Virus record (IMG/VR): IMGVR_UViG_3300017613_001772
Span: 1-63,697 of that record
DNA length: 63,697 nucleotides
DNA from: a virus
Reading direction: 5' to 3' (one strand)
Made by a program: the position numbers and the translations under genes. Below the pieces are notes generated by a model that was not told the DNA's origin, searched no databases, and saw only the letters and a program-made list of their open reading frames with translations. Positions within the stretch are counted from its first letter, which is position 1. Every line of letters starts with the position of its first letter. Positions 35,759 through 44,543 of the stretch are shown here, one piece after another.

Positions 35759-36082
35759 TTATTTTTCTTCAGTGTTATCTGCGATAGTCTGAAGTTCTTC
35801 AGCAAAAGATTGTGCAAGAATTTTTCCCGATTCGACTAATTCTGCTACTTTTACTTCCTCTTCTTCTATTTGCAAATCATTTTGAATTAACATTTCTGCC
35901 AATTTCTCGACATCTTCTAATTCATAGTCTTCGCCATATTCAGCTTTAAGAGCTTCGTCGGCAACCTCGGCGTACTTAGCAAGAATATCCATTCTTTCAG
36001 AAGCGACTTTTACTTCTTCCTCAGAAACTTCTACTTCTTGTTCAGCTTGTTTCATTAATTCATACCTTTCTAGTAAACTCAT
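35759..36082 (-). CDS. Acidic helical head-region protein, 107 aa
   Basis: The frame is open further upstream (an ATG at 36097), but the ATG at 36082 forms a TAATG overlap with the preceding stop and has a GGGGG-rich site at the right distance, so I use it. The protein begins MSLLERYELMKQAEQ and is almost all acidic helix with a repeated KLAEM/KVAEL pattern. A scaffolding or core role is likely by position. Confidence 0.55.
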   Translation of the reverse strand: MSLLERYELMKQAEQEVEVSEEEVKVASERMDILAKYAEVADEALKAEYGEDYELEDVEKLAEMLIQNDLQIEEEEVKVAELVESGKILAQSFAEELQTIADNTEEK

Positions 36083-36774
36083 TAGTTTTCCCCCCATAAT
36101 TTTTGATAGAGATTGACAAGTACCTGAGCCTGTTTAGAAAGTTCTTCTTCTGCTGGTTCAACTTTTTCTTCTTTCTCAGCTTCTTTAACTTCTTCCTTTA
36201 CTTCTTCTTTTACCTCTTCCTTTACCTCTTCAACCACTTCTTCATTCATTTCTGCTTCGGCTAATTTTTTTATCTCTGCATGAAATGAGCGTGCCATGAT
36301 TGCTCCAGTTTCTTCAGCTTCTTTAACTTTTTCAGCTTCTTCTGCAGCAAGCTTTTCAGCCTCTACGTTTTTTTCAGCTTCTTCTGCTTCTACCACAGCT
36401 TTTGCTGCATTATAAGCTTCTTCTGCTTCAGCTAATTTAATTTCAGATTCTGATTTAGGTTCTTCAACAGTTTCTTCTTTAGATTCGGTTTCTTCCTTAA
36501 CTTCAGCTTTAGCTTCTTTTTCTTCTTCTTTCACTTCTTCATTCACTTCTTCTTTCACTTCAGCTTCAGCTTCTTTTTCTTCTTCTTTTACTTCTTCTTT
36601 AACCTCTTCTTTAGATTCTTCTGCTTCTTTAGAAGTTTCTTCCGCTGAGGTTTCTTCGGCTTTTACTTCTTCTGCAGCTTCTTCTTTCTCGCTTAATCCT
36701 TCAACCAGCTTTTCTTCTGCAGTTTTTTGTCGTCCTAATTTTTCAAGGATTTGATCGACATTTAATCCAGCCAT
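36082..36774 (-). CDS. Glu/Lys-rich repeat protein, probable prohead scaffold/core
   Basis: 230 aa, dominated by EEVKEE-type repeats (residues about 25-110 and 175-215) with alternate K-E spacing that favours long single helices. Scaffold and core proteins of large myoviruses are of this type. It lies directly after the protease gene, as expected. The repeats have nearly identical codons, so the gene is prone to slippage. Confidence 0.6.
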   Translation of the reverse strand: MAGLNVDQILEKLGRQKTAEEKLVEGLSEKEEAAEEVKAEETSAEETSKEAEESKEEVKEEVKEEEKEAEAEVKEEVNEEVKEEEKEAKAEVKEETESKEETVEEPKSESEIKLAEAEEAYNAAKAVVEAEEAEKNVEAEKLAAEEAEKVKEAEETGAIMARSFHAEIKKLAEAEMNEEVVEEVKEEVKEEVKEEVKEAEKEEKVEPAEEELSKQAQVLVNLYQKLWGEN

Positions 36775-36791
36775 ATTTTAACCTCCCTTAG

Positions 36792-38564
36792 TTAGTTAAT
36801 TAAATCCATATATATTAATTGTAGATGAGCATCATCCATTTTAGCTACAAACTCTCCTAGTTTAGCAATCCCTAGAGATCGATCAAGTGCTTTTTCAGCA
36901 CCAACCAAGCCAAGAGAAGCAACTAGTCCAGTTAGAACGGGATGCTTTCTAATAAAGTTCTCTGTTGAAGAGATGGGTTCTCCTCTTTTCGCTTTATTCT
37001 CTGCTTTAGCTGACATATAGTAAGAAACAGGAACACTTACAAGCGAATTTCGTAAAAATCTATCTATGTTAATTGCAAGCCCAGCAGTTTTCTTGAAAGA
37101 CTCATCTTGAGCAAACAAGCTTCCTACTGTCCCAGCACCTACTAAAACTGGTAATAACCATTTATTCTTCATCATAAATTGTCTAAATCCAGTCTTACTA
37201 GTATTATTAAATACTTTTGCATATCCATAATATAGTCCTCCTAAAATACCAAGAGGTAATATAGGATTCTTGTGTGCAGTTGTTTCCGGATCTGGTTCAT
37301 GACCAAAAAATATTTTACTAATAAAGCTTCTATCAACCGGCGCCTGTGGAGGAAATACTGTCTTTGCAGTTTCCGTCTGTTCACTTGGGTCAAAATATGT
37401 GCCCTTACTTTCCTGTGCAAGTTTAGTTAAAGCTCGTGTAACTATCAGTTCTTTAGTCATAGACATATCTGGAATTTCTTCCATTAGAAGTTCTGCTACC
37501 TTTTCATCATAGTTATCAAAAGATACATCAACAGGGACTTCGGGAACAGTGTTGGCAGAGATATTAAATACCTCTCCTTTTTGTTCCAATTCATCAGCGA
37601 GACTTATCTCACCTAAATTGTATAGTGCTAACTTCTGAAAATCCTCTTTTAAAGGAAAAATACGTAGAGCATTCATTGTAGATAAAACCTGGTTCAGAGG
37701 AAACTCTGCAAGTTTCTTTAATTTCTCTTCTGGCAATCTATTCTGTGAATTACGTACGAGTAATTTTGGATCGGAACTTACACAATCAACCTTAGCTTCT
37801 ATATTCTTACGAATTTCGGCTAGAGTATCCTGTTCAGCTAATTTTTGTAAATTACTTTCTAAATTAGGTGCATAATTAGCCACCTTCATAAATGTAGCTT
37901 CCTTTCCATTGTATCCTGCTACTTTAGATAAAAATCCCGCAGTTCTATCTGCAGGGATAAGAACAACACTCAGGTCAAAAAACTTGGGCATTCTATTTAT
38001 TGCTACAATACGTTGTCCACTTGAAATCACGTGATTCATTTTCTTTGCTAAATGTTCACAGTATTCTTTTCTCGTGCGTGCGCGATTGCCACAGATAGAA
38101 CATTCATCCCATGGAACTCTACATCCCATAGATACTGCAGGCAAATCCCCTTTTTCAAGTTTCTGAACTACGTCTTCTGCTTTTGCTTTATCAAGTTCTA
38201 TAATTAACTCTACCCTATGCATTTCTGGGTTATAATGAGAAAACACTACCTTACCCATAGACTTGTTAGGATCCTTGTTCACGTGATGTCTGTAAACATG
38301 GCCGAGCGCCTCAAAAGTTTTGTGATATTCTTTCAGAGCATTTTCTGGAAAATAATCGCCGTTGCGATTTGAGCCGTAATATTCCCCTGCGGAAAGAGCA
38401 TTCACAAGAGCATATATCTTGTCAGCTTTTTCTTTCAGCGTCTTGATAAAATCTACAAGAACCTGAGAATATTCTGCCGTTTTAACAAAATTGCTCGGAT
38501 GAACTAATTGTAAAACTTCAGAATTATTATCGCCATATTCGAATAATATTTCTTTATTAATCAT
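36792..38564 (-). CDS. Prohead maturation protease with long C-terminal extension
   Basis: 590 aa. Residues about 60-220 hold the conserved block: GEYYGSNRNGDYFPE, VYRHHVNKDPNKSMGKV (probable catalytic His), AVSMGCRVPWDECSICG (probable Ser, then a CxxC) and EYCEHLAKKM. This block is found in capsid proteases of large phages. The remaining about 370 residues contain several KLAE-type helices and Gly/Ala-rich hydrophobic stretches, so the protein may also be a core component. It precedes the scaffold-like gene. Confidence 0.65.
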   Translation of the reverse strand: MINKEILFEYGDNNSEVLQLVHPSNFVKTAEYSQVLVDFIKTLKEKADKIYALVNALSAGEYYGSNRNGDYFPENALKEYHKTFEALGHVYRHHVNKDPNKSMGKVVFSHYNPEMHRVELIIELDKAKAEDVVQKLEKGDLPAVSMGCRVPWDECSICGNRARTRKEYCEHLAKKMNHVISSGQRIVAINRMPKFFDLSVVLIPADRTAGFLSKVAGYNGKEATFMKVANYAPNLESNLQKLAEQDTLAEIRKNIEAKVDCVSSDPKLLVRNSQNRLPEEKLKKLAEFPLNQVLSTMNALRIFPLKEDFQKLALYNLGEISLADELEQKGEVFNISANTVPEVPVDVSFDNYDEKVAELLMEEIPDMSMTKELIVTRALTKLAQESKGTYFDPSEQTETAKTVFPPQAPVDRSFISKIFFGHEPDPETTAHKNPILPLGILGGLYYGYAKVFNNTSKTGFRQFMMKNKWLLPVLVGAGTVGSLFAQDESFKKTAGLAINIDRFLRNSLVSVPVSYYMSAKAENKAKRGEPISSTENFIRKHPVLTGLVASLGLVGAEKALDRSLGIAKLGEFVAKMDDAHLQLIYMDLIN

Positions 38565-38567
38565 TCA

Positions 38568-39086
38568 TTAATCCGCTTCTAGAGGACCATATGTATCTAA
38601 TTTCGTAAAATCCGACTTTGATCCATACCCTGATTCATAAACTAGACCGGTACCTACTACTTTTCCTACAGCAGCGTCTGCTATTTCACTAAATCTTCTT
38701 TTCTCTTGTTTAGCTTCTGTCTGGGCTTTTTGTATTGCTGCTAATGTGTTGTAAGTATCAACCGGTGGACCGCCATATAATTCTGGAAATCCCCTATCAA
38801 TCGATTGTCTAATAAAAGCTCCAGCAGATAAAGGGTCTGCTGCCATATGTGGAGCGAAATGAAATAATGATGCCCAGTATCTTGCTACAACTTTAGGATC
38901 TTCTTTTTTAAGAGCCGGATGTGCTTTCAACATTTCTCTGTAATATTCTTTACTCTTGGACTTCATTTTATTTTCCTTGAACCAAGCAAGCATCTCATCA
39001 GCAAAAACAGAACCTATCATTATCGTACCACTACCAATAATTGAAGCAGCCACTGCACCCCACTGAATTTTACTTTGTTTCTCCAT
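38568..39086 (-). CDS. Hypothetical head-region protein with N-terminal hydrophobic segment, 172 aa
   Basis: An N-terminal hydrophobic stretch (AAASIIGSGTIMIGSVF equivalent) precedes a basic helical body with FHFAPHMAADPLSAGAFI. Translationally coupled to the 343-aa gene upstream (1-nt overlap). It may be a head-core or membrane-interacting virion protein; no family recognised. Confidence 0.5.
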   Translation of the reverse strand: MEKQSKIQWGAVAASIIGSGTIMIGSVFADEMLAWFKENKMKSKSKEYYREMLKAHPALKKEDPKVVARYWASLFHFAPHMAADPLSAGAFIRQSIDRGFPELYGGPPVDTYNTLAAIQKAQTEAKQEKRRFSEIADAAVGKVVGTGLVYESGYGSKSDFTKLDTYGPLEAD

Positions 39087-40117
39087 TATCTTACCTTATA
39101 TTGTTGTAAACGTAAATTAACAGCATCTCGAGTGAGAGGTACTTTAGATTGTTTCTTTTTTTGTGGCATCATTCTTCCAGCCTTGAAAGATACAAGCATT
39201 GCCACGGCTGCGGTAGCAGTTGGATGTTCCTTGAACCACTTGAAGGATTCACTAGCAGTGTTAAAAAAGCCAGCGTTCTTAATCATATTTGGTGAATTAT
39301 TTGAACTGCGAAGAGATTCATATTCTGCCTTGTAAGCTTCATATGCTTCTTCTAAACGTAAAGCATGTAAGTATTTATCTTCAATTTCATTAGCTAATTT
39401 GAATAGACGTGATTCGGTGTTTGGAAGCGAACTTGAGAATTCTGCCTGTTTGTCAAAATCGATGTGTGTCATTCTATCAGCTAGACGAGACTTAAATAAA
39501 TCTATCATAGCTTCACCTGTACATTCTGCTGCAGTCTTGATAATACCCGAAATATCTGCAAAAGTAGTCCCTTCTAGAACTGCTTGTTTTACAAGTGTTT
39601 CTAGTTCTTCTACATCAGTTGTAAAAGATCCTTGTGTTTGTACAAAATTATCATTCAAGTATTCGACTACTCCTTGTAGATATTCGCTTTTCTTTACGAA
39701 GTCTCCGCTTGAAGTCTTGATCGAATCTCGGTGTTTTACAATATTTTCTATTTCTAAATCTGAATGTAAAGAGACTTCTGCTTTCTTATATAAATCAAAA
39801 ATGCTTGATACCTCCGTGTCCGGAGTATCTAGTGTATAGTCATACATAGGAATTTCCTCTTTACCTACTTTTACTGTTTCTTCATGAGCAAGTTCGGCAT
39901 CTGCTAAATCAAATTTCAAATATTTCTCTTCGGCTGTTTTGATAAGCGCAAGATATGTAGATACATTAGCACTCTCTGCAACTCTACGTAATTGTTGCTT
40001 GTTCAAACCCTGTTCAGACGCAACTTTCTTGAGTCCTTCATTCAAGGTGATATGCTTTTGTACATAGTCTTTTGATATGCGTTCGCCTAACTTCTCAAGT
40101 TCTTTAGGTTCTACCAT
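39086..40117 (-). CDS. Hypothetical head-region protein, 343 aa
   Basis: A helical protein with repeated LxKLAxE patterns and a C-terminal hydrophobic segment preceded by HP (KEHPTATAAVAMLVSF) and a basic tail. It occupies the usual place of a portal between terminase and protease, but it is too short and lacks portal-like features, so I do not call it one. It starts at the likely +1 of its own promoter. Confidence 0.5.
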   Translation of the reverse strand: MVEPKELEKLGERISKDYVQKHITLNEGLKKVASEQGLNKQQLRRVAESANVSTYLALIKTAEEKYLKFDLADAELAHEETVKVGKEEIPMYDYTLDTPDTEVSSIFDLYKKAEVSLHSDLEIENIVKHRDSIKTSSGDFVKKSEYLQGVVEYLNDNFVQTQGSFTTDVEELETLVKQAVLEGTTFADISGIIKTAAECTGEAMIDLFKSRLADRMTHIDFDKQAEFSSSLPNTESRLFKLANEIEDKYLHALRLEEAYEAYKAEYESLRSSNNSPNMIKNAGFFNTASESFKWFKEHPTATAAVAMLVSFKAGRMMPQKKKQSKVPLTRDAVNLRLQQYKVR

Positions 40118-40122
40118 AATTG

Positions 40123-40151
40123 AATATACTCCTTTGTTTAGTTACTGTCAA
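40123..40151 (-). promoter_or_regulatory. Sigma-70-type promoter for the head operon (near-leaderless)
   Basis: TTGACA, 17 nt, TATATT on the minus strand. The ATG at 40117 lies 6 nt after the -10 element, so transcription would begin at or beside the start codon. An AAAGGAG in the spacer could serve transcripts arriving from further upstream. Confidence 0.78.
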
Positions 40152-40157
40152 GTAAAT

Positions 40158-41705
40158 TTAAGAAAAATTTGCAATTCCATGCATTAGGTCAAGCGCTACT
40201 TTACAGAAAAGTGTTGAATGTACTGCATCATCAGGACCTATACTGATGTACTTCATGCTATTCTTTTCCTCATCATAGTCCATTTGAACATTGAGAAAAT
40301 CATCTTTAAATGGCTCAAAATCGTCCCAACGAGGCAAAACCATGTTTCCTTTTCTAATTTCCTGAAACAGTTCATTCATCACTTGACTACGATTAAGAGT
40401 GTAAGCAGGCATCTTTGGATTCCATCTAATTTTTTCTTTCTGTGTAGGTAAATGTTGGAAAGCAATTACCTTATTATGTCCTACTTTACTACGGATTTCT
40501 GAATTTGGTGCTTCACCCATACCGTAGTCAGCAGCAAGATGTACTACTTTCCACTTCTCCATGAGTTCAGGAATCAGTCGATGTATGTAAGCATAATCTG
40601 CTTCCTTACCTAAAAATTTCTTCAAGTATAAAACATGGTATCTATCTCCACGTTTTTGCATTATAGTAATAACTGTGTGAGAATTTTCTGAATTTATTGG
40701 GCCATAATCAATTCCCATAATACTCTTGTACGAAACATCAAGGTCGTTTGGTTCTCCAGACATAACATATTCTGATCTACAATTCTTGACTAAGTCTGCT
40801 TCAGTTATAGGAGATGTTCCTTCATCATATTCAAGTGCAAGTACTTCATTATGATATTTAGCAGTAGAGTATTTTTCTCTCTTGCCAAGTACATCTTTTT
40901 CCCAGTCTACCCACGGAGCTTTATCAAAATGTAATAAGCAAACTCTGAATCCTTCTAGTACTGGTTTTTTAGTTAAAGAAAAAGTAGATACCCATTCCCC
41001 TCCCTGCTTAACATCAAGCGATCTTCCACATTTATTACACACAACTCCAAGATCACCAATATTATCAGGACCTAATATATTCCAATGATTACATGACTGA
41101 CATTTCAGGATATACTCATTTTTAGTAGATCTGTCCCAAATATTTGCAAGAGTTCCTTTACTGCGCTTTGGGGTCCCCGCATACAAGCTCCACTTGAACA
41201 TAGAACGCGACATGGTTTCCTGTATTACAGGAATAATATCTTCTCTTAAATCCTGCACTTCATCAAATATATTCATGTCAGCAGAGTACCCTCTGATTCT
41301 GTCAGCATTTAAGAGTGCATACCTCAAGTACATTCTCGAACCATTCAAGAGTTGTTTCATAAATACGTTTTGAACTAATGACGAATTCATATAATGTTCC
41401 TTGATAAGCGGACTACCCTCGAGCACTGGGTTCACTCTATCATGAGAAAACACTTTTGTTTGGTCTACTGTAGGAGAAATATAGAGAGACTTGAAATAAT
41501 TATACATCACACTATTTGTTATCATAAGATTAGATAAAGTGGTAGACTTCGCCGTCTGTCTTGAAAACATATAGACGGACTCTGGCGCATCTGAATTGTA
41601 AATTGCGCGTAAATGTGGGTAGTCATTCAATGATAATTGATGACCATTCAGATACAAGAAATTCTCAGCAAAATCTGCTTTAGTTGTGTGTATAACTTGA
41701 GACAT
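40158..41705 (-). CDS. terL: Terminase large subunit
   Basis: 515 aa. The ATPase half has a Walker A-like FSRQTAKSTTLSN (residues about 48-60) and Walker B MNIFDEVQDL. A zinc-ribbon insert (CQSC...CNKC) lies near residue 200. The nuclease half begins with IMGIDYGP and later has HLAADYGMGEA and IGPDDAVHSTL, carrying the acidic residues of an RNase H-like nuclease. It packages DNA into the prohead. No small terminase or portal gene is recognised next to it. Confidence 0.92.
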   Translation of the reverse strand: MSQVIHTTKADFAENFLYLNGHQLSLNDYPHLRAIYNSDAPESVYMFSRQTAKSTTLSNLMITNSVMYNYFKSLYISPTVDQTKVFSHDRVNPVLEGSPLIKEHYMNSSLVQNVFMKQLLNGSRMYLRYALLNADRIRGYSADMNIFDEVQDLREDIIPVIQETMSRSMFKWSLYAGTPKRSKGTLANIWDRSTKNEYILKCQSCNHWNILGPDNIGDLGVVCNKCGRSLDVKQGGEWVSTFSLTKKPVLEGFRVCLLHFDKAPWVDWEKDVLGKREKYSTAKYHNEVLALEYDEGTSPITEADLVKNCRSEYVMSGEPNDLDVSYKSIMGIDYGPINSENSHTVITIMQKRGDRYHVLYLKKFLGKEADYAYIHRLIPELMEKWKVVHLAADYGMGEAPNSEIRSKVGHNKVIAFQHLPTQKEKIRWNPKMPAYTLNRSQVMNELFQEIRKGNMVLPRWDDFEPFKDDFLNVQMDYDEEKNSMKYISIGPDDAVHSTLFCKVALDLMHGIANFS

Positions 41706-42008
41706 TTACATTCCCAGGCTTTTTAAATATCTGTCACGAACTACGTTTTTTGCTAATTCTTTTTTATTTAAAACACTCACAGGTAATTTACCACCAGTTA
41801 CTAGTTCAGCCGACATGTGTTTTTCTCTCAAGACCTGTGCTGCTGTACCTTTTCCAGAATACATTTTATTTACTTTGTTCATTCTTGGTGTAGGTTGTAT
41901 TTTTATTGGTCCTTCATATTTAGGAAGTTTAGTAGTTTTCTTAAATGTCTTGACTATCGAACCCCAAACTCCTGCATATTTTTGAAACACAGTTTCTGCT
42001 TTATCCAT
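41706..42008 (-). CDS. Small basic protein with MDKA N-terminal motif, 100 aa
   Basis: Begins MDKAETVFQKYAG, the recurring leader of this block, followed by a Lys/Pro-rich basic body. It lies directly upstream of the terminase gene. A small terminase cannot be excluded by position, but no DNA-binding motif is seen. Overlaps the bS21 gene by 8 nt. Confidence 0.5.
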   Translation of the reverse strand: MDKAETVFQKYAGVWGSIVKTFKKTTKLPKYEGPIKIQPTPRMNKVNKMYSGKGTAAQVLREKHMSAELVTGGKLPVSVLNKKELAKNVVRDRYLKSLGM

Positions 42009-42183
42009 ATTTCGCTCTCATTTTTCTTCTTTCTCTTTTAGCTAAAGAAGGTTTGACATAAAATTGTCTTTTATTAAATTCATCTAAAATTTTAGATGTT
42101 TCCATTTTCTTTTTAAACTTACGAAGAGCTATCTCTAGTGCTTCATTGCTGCTGTTCCGAACTTCCACTTCTACCGGCATCAT
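42001..42183 (-). CDS. rpsU: Phage-encoded ribosomal protein bS21
   Basis: 60 aa that match bS21 along the whole length: PVEVEVRNSSNEALEIALR, KFKKKMETSKIL and the REFYEKP-like RQFYVKPS, then a basic tail (KRERRKMRAKYG). bS21 binds near the 3' end of 16S rRNA and influences Shine-Dalgarno recognition. Phage copies are known from metagenomes and are thought to favour phage mRNA. The start overlaps the nucleotidyltransferase 3' end by 41 nt; MM gives two possible starts. Confidence 0.85.
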   Translation of the reverse strand: MMPVEVEVRNSSNEALEIALRKFKKKMETSKILDEFNKRQFYVKPSLAKRERRKMRAKYG

Positions 42184-43093
42184 TCGCTTTTGATTGGTGT
42201 ATTATTTCCTCCACATCTTCCAATATAATCTGATATTTAATTGGTAATCTTTTATGCATAAACTTATAAAGAATATTACGATATCCAACTCTAGGAGATC
42301 CCCAACCCCAATTATATGCGAAATCTCTTCCCAGTTGTAATTCTTCAATGAAGGATATTAATTGTTTTAGATCTCTTTGTATACGATTTTCTAATGTAAT
42401 TATTTTCCATGGGTTTCTGCCGTATTTTTTTATATCTTTTAAACTGTTTTCATAGTTATCAGCTCTTCTCATGAATTCGTTTGCGAGCATTCGAACTGTC
42501 GTGAGTTCTGCCCAAAATTTATCTTCTACTCGTCTATAAGTAGACTCATCTGGCGGATTAACTAACCATTCATCAGCTAATACGTCATATACGCCGAAGT
42601 AAGAATCTTGATATCCTGGTATCTCATCTCTCATTCCTTGTAAATATAGATTTAAAGGATGGCTAGTTCCTGGTATATTTTTATCATTATACTTTCTTCG
42701 TTCTTCCCAAAGTTCTTCAACCAAACTTGGCGGATCAAGTACTGCATTTACATCTACATCCGACTTGGAAGTATATCGAAGTCCAGTTGTAGATCCTATA
42801 AGGACTATTTGCTTAACAGACTCTTTTGGTGCAAGTCTGTATACTACTTTCATGATATGATCGCGAACGTTAGGCAACAAGTGACTTCCATCCGGCAACC
42901 ATAAATCAGGTGCCATCTTGTTAGCTTTACGATCTAATATACCAGCACGCTTGAAGAATACTACTTCAGCTTTTTCCTTACGTATTCCTTTAGGTGGTTT
43001 ACGATTAAACCATTCCTTAGACAACGCATCTATTGCCTGACTTGTAGGAGTATTCTTTATTTTTTTATAAACTTGTGAAGCCTTGTCCATCAT
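42143..43093 (-). CDS. Nucleotidyltransferase (Pol beta-like), MDKA leader
   Basis: 316 aa. After an MDKASQVYKKIKN leader, IVLIGSTTGLRYTSKSDVDV carries the GS...DxD signature of the polymerase beta-type nucleotidyltransferase fold (two metal-binding aspartates). The rest is helical. The substrate is unknown: it could modify a small molecule, RNA or protein. It starts with a TAATG overlap with the metallopeptidase stop codon. Two adjacent ATGs are possible; the second yields the MDKA form. Confidence 0.72.
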   Translation of the reverse strand: MMDKASQVYKKIKNTPTSQAIDALSKEWFNRKPPKGIRKEKAEVVFFKRAGILDRKANKMAPDLWLPDGSHLLPNVRDHIMKVVYRLAPKESVKQIVLIGSTTGLRYTSKSDVDVNAVLDPPSLVEELWEERRKYNDKNIPGTSHPLNLYLQGMRDEIPGYQDSYFGVYDVLADEWLVNPPDESTYRRVEDKFWAELTTVRMLANEFMRRADNYENSLKDIKKYGRNPWKIITLENRIQRDLKQLISFIEELQLGRDFAYNWGWGSPRVGYRNILYKFMHKRLPIKYQIILEDVEEIIHQSKANDAGRSGSSEQQQ

Positions 43094-43593
43094 TATTTCT
43101 TTTTAAATTTTAAATATGCGCTGCCGGTCACTGTTCCTCCCGCAGCAATTGTCGCTTGTATTGGTCTTTGCTTTATCGCTTGTTTAGTCCCAACTTCAAT
43201 TGCAGCCATTGTTTTAAATCCTTTAGGTACCTCTTTTAGTTTTCTCCAAGCCGCTCGATTTGCAGCAACCTCTTCAATTATATTAAATGGTAAAAGTGGA
43301 TAAAGTTTTCCAGATAGTTTTCCTTTTTTAGCTCTAATAGCATGAGTTAATTCGTGCCTAAGTAAAAACCTGTCATTTTTTTTCTTGTCTGCTATAAATA
43401 CTATTCCTTTATCTTCTATAATTGCTTTTCTAAGAGTAGGTCTAAGGGCAGGCTCCTGTTTCCAAAATCTTTTAAAATTTCTGTGCAAACTTGCGTTACT
43501 TAGGGAAGCCCCATCTGCAGCCTTATTGCCTGTTCTGCTTACATTTTCTGTTAGCACCATTAATGGTCTATAAAATTTAGCAGCTTTATCCAT
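43093..43593 (-). CDS. Putative zinc metallopeptidase (HExxH), MDKA leader
   Basis: 166 aa. RHELTHAIRAKKG contains HELTH, with IIEEVAANRAAW about 25 residues later offering the third zinc ligand (Glu), the arrangement of gluzincin-type peptidases. It begins MDKAAKFYRP, and the C-terminus is a Gly/Ala-rich hydrophobic segment preceded by RP. A virion-packaged peptidase is a plausible guess. Function unverified. Confidence 0.65.
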   Translation of the reverse strand: MDKAAKFYRPLMVLTENVSRTGNKAADGASLSNASLHRNFKRFWKQEPALRPTLRKAIIEDKGIVFIADKKKNDRFLLRHELTHAIRAKKGKLSGKLYPLLPFNIIEEVAANRAAWRKLKEVPKGFKTMAAIEVGTKQAIKQRPIQATIAAGGTVTGSAYLKFKKK

Positions 43594-44442
43594 TTAATTT
43601 AGCTCTGATATATGTTTAATCTTGACTTCTTCTTCTGCTTGAGTTATAGGTCCTTCAGATGCAGGTAAATCCTGCTCTTTCTTTTTATTTAACTTGAATG
43701 AAATTTCAGTAAATACATCTTTCTTTTCCTTGGTATCCCTATCAAATTTTTCAAGTTTTTCTACAGTCTTGAGTGCAAGGTTACCCCATTTCTGAGCTAC
43801 GTCTGTATTAGTCTTTGAACTTTCCTTGAAATTATAAAATGAATCCGTCATTATTTCTCTGAGCATAGAATCAAAAGATTTGTTTGGTGCTGCGCCAAGT
43901 TTCCAAACAAGACGGTCTTTATCTCCTTCGAGAGCTAATTTATAAAATCTTTTTAAATTACTATTTTCAGTTATATCTACAAATTCTATTTTGTCTGTAA
44001 GTGACCAAGACTTGACATTAAAAAAGTAATGTAAAAATTCTGCAATGTCTTCTGATGTATAGCTAATATTATACTTTCCATTAACAATCAATTCAATATC
44101 TTCGTCTGTTATTTTGGCAAGTGCTAGAGAGGTAATCAAGCGATACATAAGGGGGTCTTCAAGTAATCGAAATGCTCCTTCTATACCAGTGGTTCCGTTC
44201 GGCATATCTAACTTACGCAAGTAACTTACCATCTTATCAACGCCCATTTCCATTAACCAATTTGGATCTGGTTGATTCTTAGTAATATAATCTGGATTAA
44301 TTTTTGCAAGAGTTGCATGAACCTGATCTGTACCATCAAAAGGAATAAAAAATTCTTGCTCAGCAAGTTTTTCTTCTATATGGTCTTTTGATAATTTACT
44401 ACAAACTAATGCTTCTATATATTTTATATAAGGTATTTTCAT
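43594..44442 (-). CDS. Hypothetical protein, 282 aa
   Basis: A soluble helical protein, acidic at the end, with no motif I recognise. It starts with an ATGA overlap to a tiny upstream gene and lies 1 nt from the metallopeptidase gene. By position, upstream of terminase, it is a packaging or virion-core protein at best. Confidence 0.5.
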   Translation of the reverse strand: MKIPYIKYIEALVCSKLSKDHIEEKLAEQEFFIPFDGTDQVHATLAKINPDYITKNQPDPNWLMEMGVDKMVSYLRKLDMPNGTTGIEGAFRLLEDPLMYRLITSLALAKITDEDIELIVNGKYNISYTSEDIAEFLHYFFNVKSWSLTDKIEFVDITENSNLKRFYKLALEGDKDRLVWKLGAAPNKSFDSMLREIMTDSFYNFKESSKTNTDVAQKWGNLALKTVEKLEKFDRDTKEKKDVFTEISFKLNKKKEQDLPASEGPITQAEEEVKIKHISELN

Positions 44443-44543
44443 TTTTTTATTCGAAAGTCATCCCTCATTTTAGTTTTAATATATTTAACCTTCTTACACT
44501 TACGACGAGCTAACTTTTTAAAAACAATATCTGCTTTAGACAT
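44439..44543 (-). CDS. Tiny basic protein with M(S)KA leader, 34 aa
   Basis: MSKADIVFKKLARRKCKK followed by a basic tail. The leader repeats the M-D/S-K-A-x2-V-F pattern of neighbouring genes. It starts 5 nt before the zinc-finger stop in another frame and ends with an ATGA overlap to the next gene. Coupling and leader support a real gene. Confidence 0.55.
   Translation of the reverse strand: MSKADIVFKKLARRKCKKVKYIKTKMRDDFRIKK

Noticed and set aside
39086-40117. Portal protein
   Set aside because: Position fits, but the length (343 aa), helical KLAE pattern and C-terminal hydrophobic tail do not.
41706-42008. Small terminase subunit
   Set aside because: It lies beside terL, but no helix-turn-helix or typical small terminase features are visible.
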